The notes beneath the pieces were generated by a model that was not told where the DNA came from, ran no database searches, and was given only the letters and a program-made list of their open reading frames with translations. Of a stretch of 64,000 nucleotides of DNA, positions 63,396-64,000 are shown piece by piece (position 1 is the stretch's first letter; every line of letters begins with the position of its first letter). A program made the translations under genes and the position numbers. The stretch covers positions 682,001 to 746,000 of the forward strand of contig NZ_JAERRA010000001.1 of assembly GCF_016735685.1 (NCBI RefSeq), written 5' to 3'. Source of the DNA: Piscinibacter lacus. Its GTDB lineage: Bacteria; Pseudomonadota; Gammaproteobacteria; Burkholderiales; Burkholderiaceae_C.

Positions 63396-64000
63396 ATGGA
63401 TCGCCCCGCCGAAGCGCCCGATGCCGACTGGGCCGGCCTGAGGCCGCGCAGCGACGGCGGCTTCGCCCCCCTGCCGGCGGGCTGGCCGAGCCACATCGGC
63501 CCCTACCGCCTGGAAGGCTGGATCGGCGAAGGCGGCACTGCCGAGGTGCTGGCCGCCCGCGACAGCCGCGACGGCCGGCCGCTCGCCCTCAAGCGCCTCA
63601 AGCCCCTGGAGCCGGGCGCCGACGGTGCCGACCTGCGGCGCCGCTTCCTGCAGGAGGCCGCGCTCGCCGCGCGACTGCTGCATACCGACCTGCTGCGCCT
63701 GCACGAGGCCGGCCTCGATGCCGAGGGCCGGCCCTATCTGGCGATGGAGCGCATCGCGGGCGGCGATCTCGGCCGCGCCCTGCCGCCCGGCCAGCCCCTG
63801 CCGCTGGCCACCGTGCTGCACCTGGGCGCACGCATCGCCTGGGCGCTGGACCATGCGCACCGCCACGGCGTGATCCACCGCGACCTCAAGCCGGCCAACC
63901 TGTTGATCGACCCGGCGCGCAAGCAGCTCAAGCTGGCCGACTTCGGCCTGGCGCGGCTCGACGGCGCCGAGCTGACCCGCACCGGCACCGCCCTGGGCAG
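63396..64000 (+). CDS. Serine/threonine protein kinase, N-terminal part (cut by window end)
   Basis: The frame starts at ATG 63396 and remains open to the last base (201 codons). It is a Hanks-type kinase: glycine loop I-G-E-G-G-T-A-E-V near 43-51, the ATP lysine in L-A-L-K-R near 63-67, the catalytic loop H-R-D-L-K-P-A-N near 160-167 and D-F-G-L-A near 182-186. A ~35-residue acidic/Pro-rich piece precedes the domain. Bacterial kinases of this type often carry sensor or TPR domains after the catalytic core, which lies outside the window. It follows TerC by 50 nt after a hairpin. Confidence 0.9.
   Translation, partial: MDRPAEAPDADWAGLRPRSDGGFAPLPAGWPSHIGPYRLEGWIGEGGTAEVLAARDSRDGRPLALKRLKPLEPGADGADLRRRFLQEAALAARLLHTDLLRLHEAGLDAEGRPYLAMERIAGGDLGRALPPGQPLPLATVLHLGARIAWALDHAHRHGVIHRDLKPANLLIDPARKQLKLADFGLARLDGAELTRTGTALG

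Overview
The window is 64 kb of high-GC DNA (about 70% GC by eye) from a bacterial chromosome, almost fully coding, with many 4-nt ATGA/GTGA/TTGA stop-start overlaps. The nadK/hrcA divergent pair next to recN, plus rapZ, aceK, a tandem-duplicated UvrA, a type-2 ArgC and an Amt/TerC/TRAP gene set, fit a betaproteobacterium of the order Burkholderiales (Rubrivivax/Leptothrix/Ideonella-like). This placement is inferred from gene content, not from a search.

Layout. 1-2.2 kb: end of a FecCD-type metal/cofactor ABC importer with a ModE-like regulator. 2.3-7.1 kb (minus): membrane metal-dependent hydrolase, YbeD/DUF493, D-Ala-D-Ala carboxypeptidase, alpha/beta hydrolase, thioredoxin-like [2Fe-2S] ferredoxin, MBL-fold hydrolase. 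7.2-13.7 kb (plus): beta-carbonic anhydrase, AceK, and a TakP-like TRAP transporter whose DctM carries a large repeat-bearing insertion. 14.1-24.3 kb: a surface/secretion island made of an ECF sigma factor, a coupled 151-aa candidate anti-sigma factor, a complete type I secretion system (ABC, HlyD, TolC), a Leu/Gly/Asp-rich 531-aa protein, an OmpA lipoprotein, and a 547-aa protein with a FecR/retention-like N-terminus, collagen-like Pro-Thr-Gly triplets and a Leu/Gly/Asp-rich tail. The last two non-OmpA proteins look like the secreted cargo. 24.5-27.7 kb: TPR protein, L,D-transpeptidase, poly-gamma-glutamate hydrolase-like protein, DUF1289 protein.

27.8-39.3 kb: a tight chain of overlapping genes that starts with a 1978-aa tandem UvrA and continues with two paralogous membrane-anchored GHSxG proteins, a cytochrome P450, a small membrane protein and a family-1-type glycosyltransferase. 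Facing or following on the minus strand are a family-2 glycosyltransferase and a PLP decarboxylase. A 169-bp inverted-repeat-bounded intergenic element lies at 42.3-42.5 kb, and one of its ends is also found at the start of the second GHSxG gene. 42.5-48.9 kb is housekeeping: LON-domain protein, rapZ, recN, nadK, hrcA, a CAU-anticodon tRNA, dut. 49.0-58.9 kb (minus): ammonium transporter, a heavy-metal-type RND tripartite efflux operon, M48 protease, AmpG-like permease, argC. 59.9-64 kb (plus): sucCD, TerC, and the start of a Ser/Thr protein kinase cut by the window edge.

The most interesting parts are the sigma-factor/T1SS island with its two low-complexity candidate substrates (one combining a possible LapG-type site with Glu-interrupted collagen-like triplets), and the uvrA-hydrolase-P450-glycosyltransferase chain.
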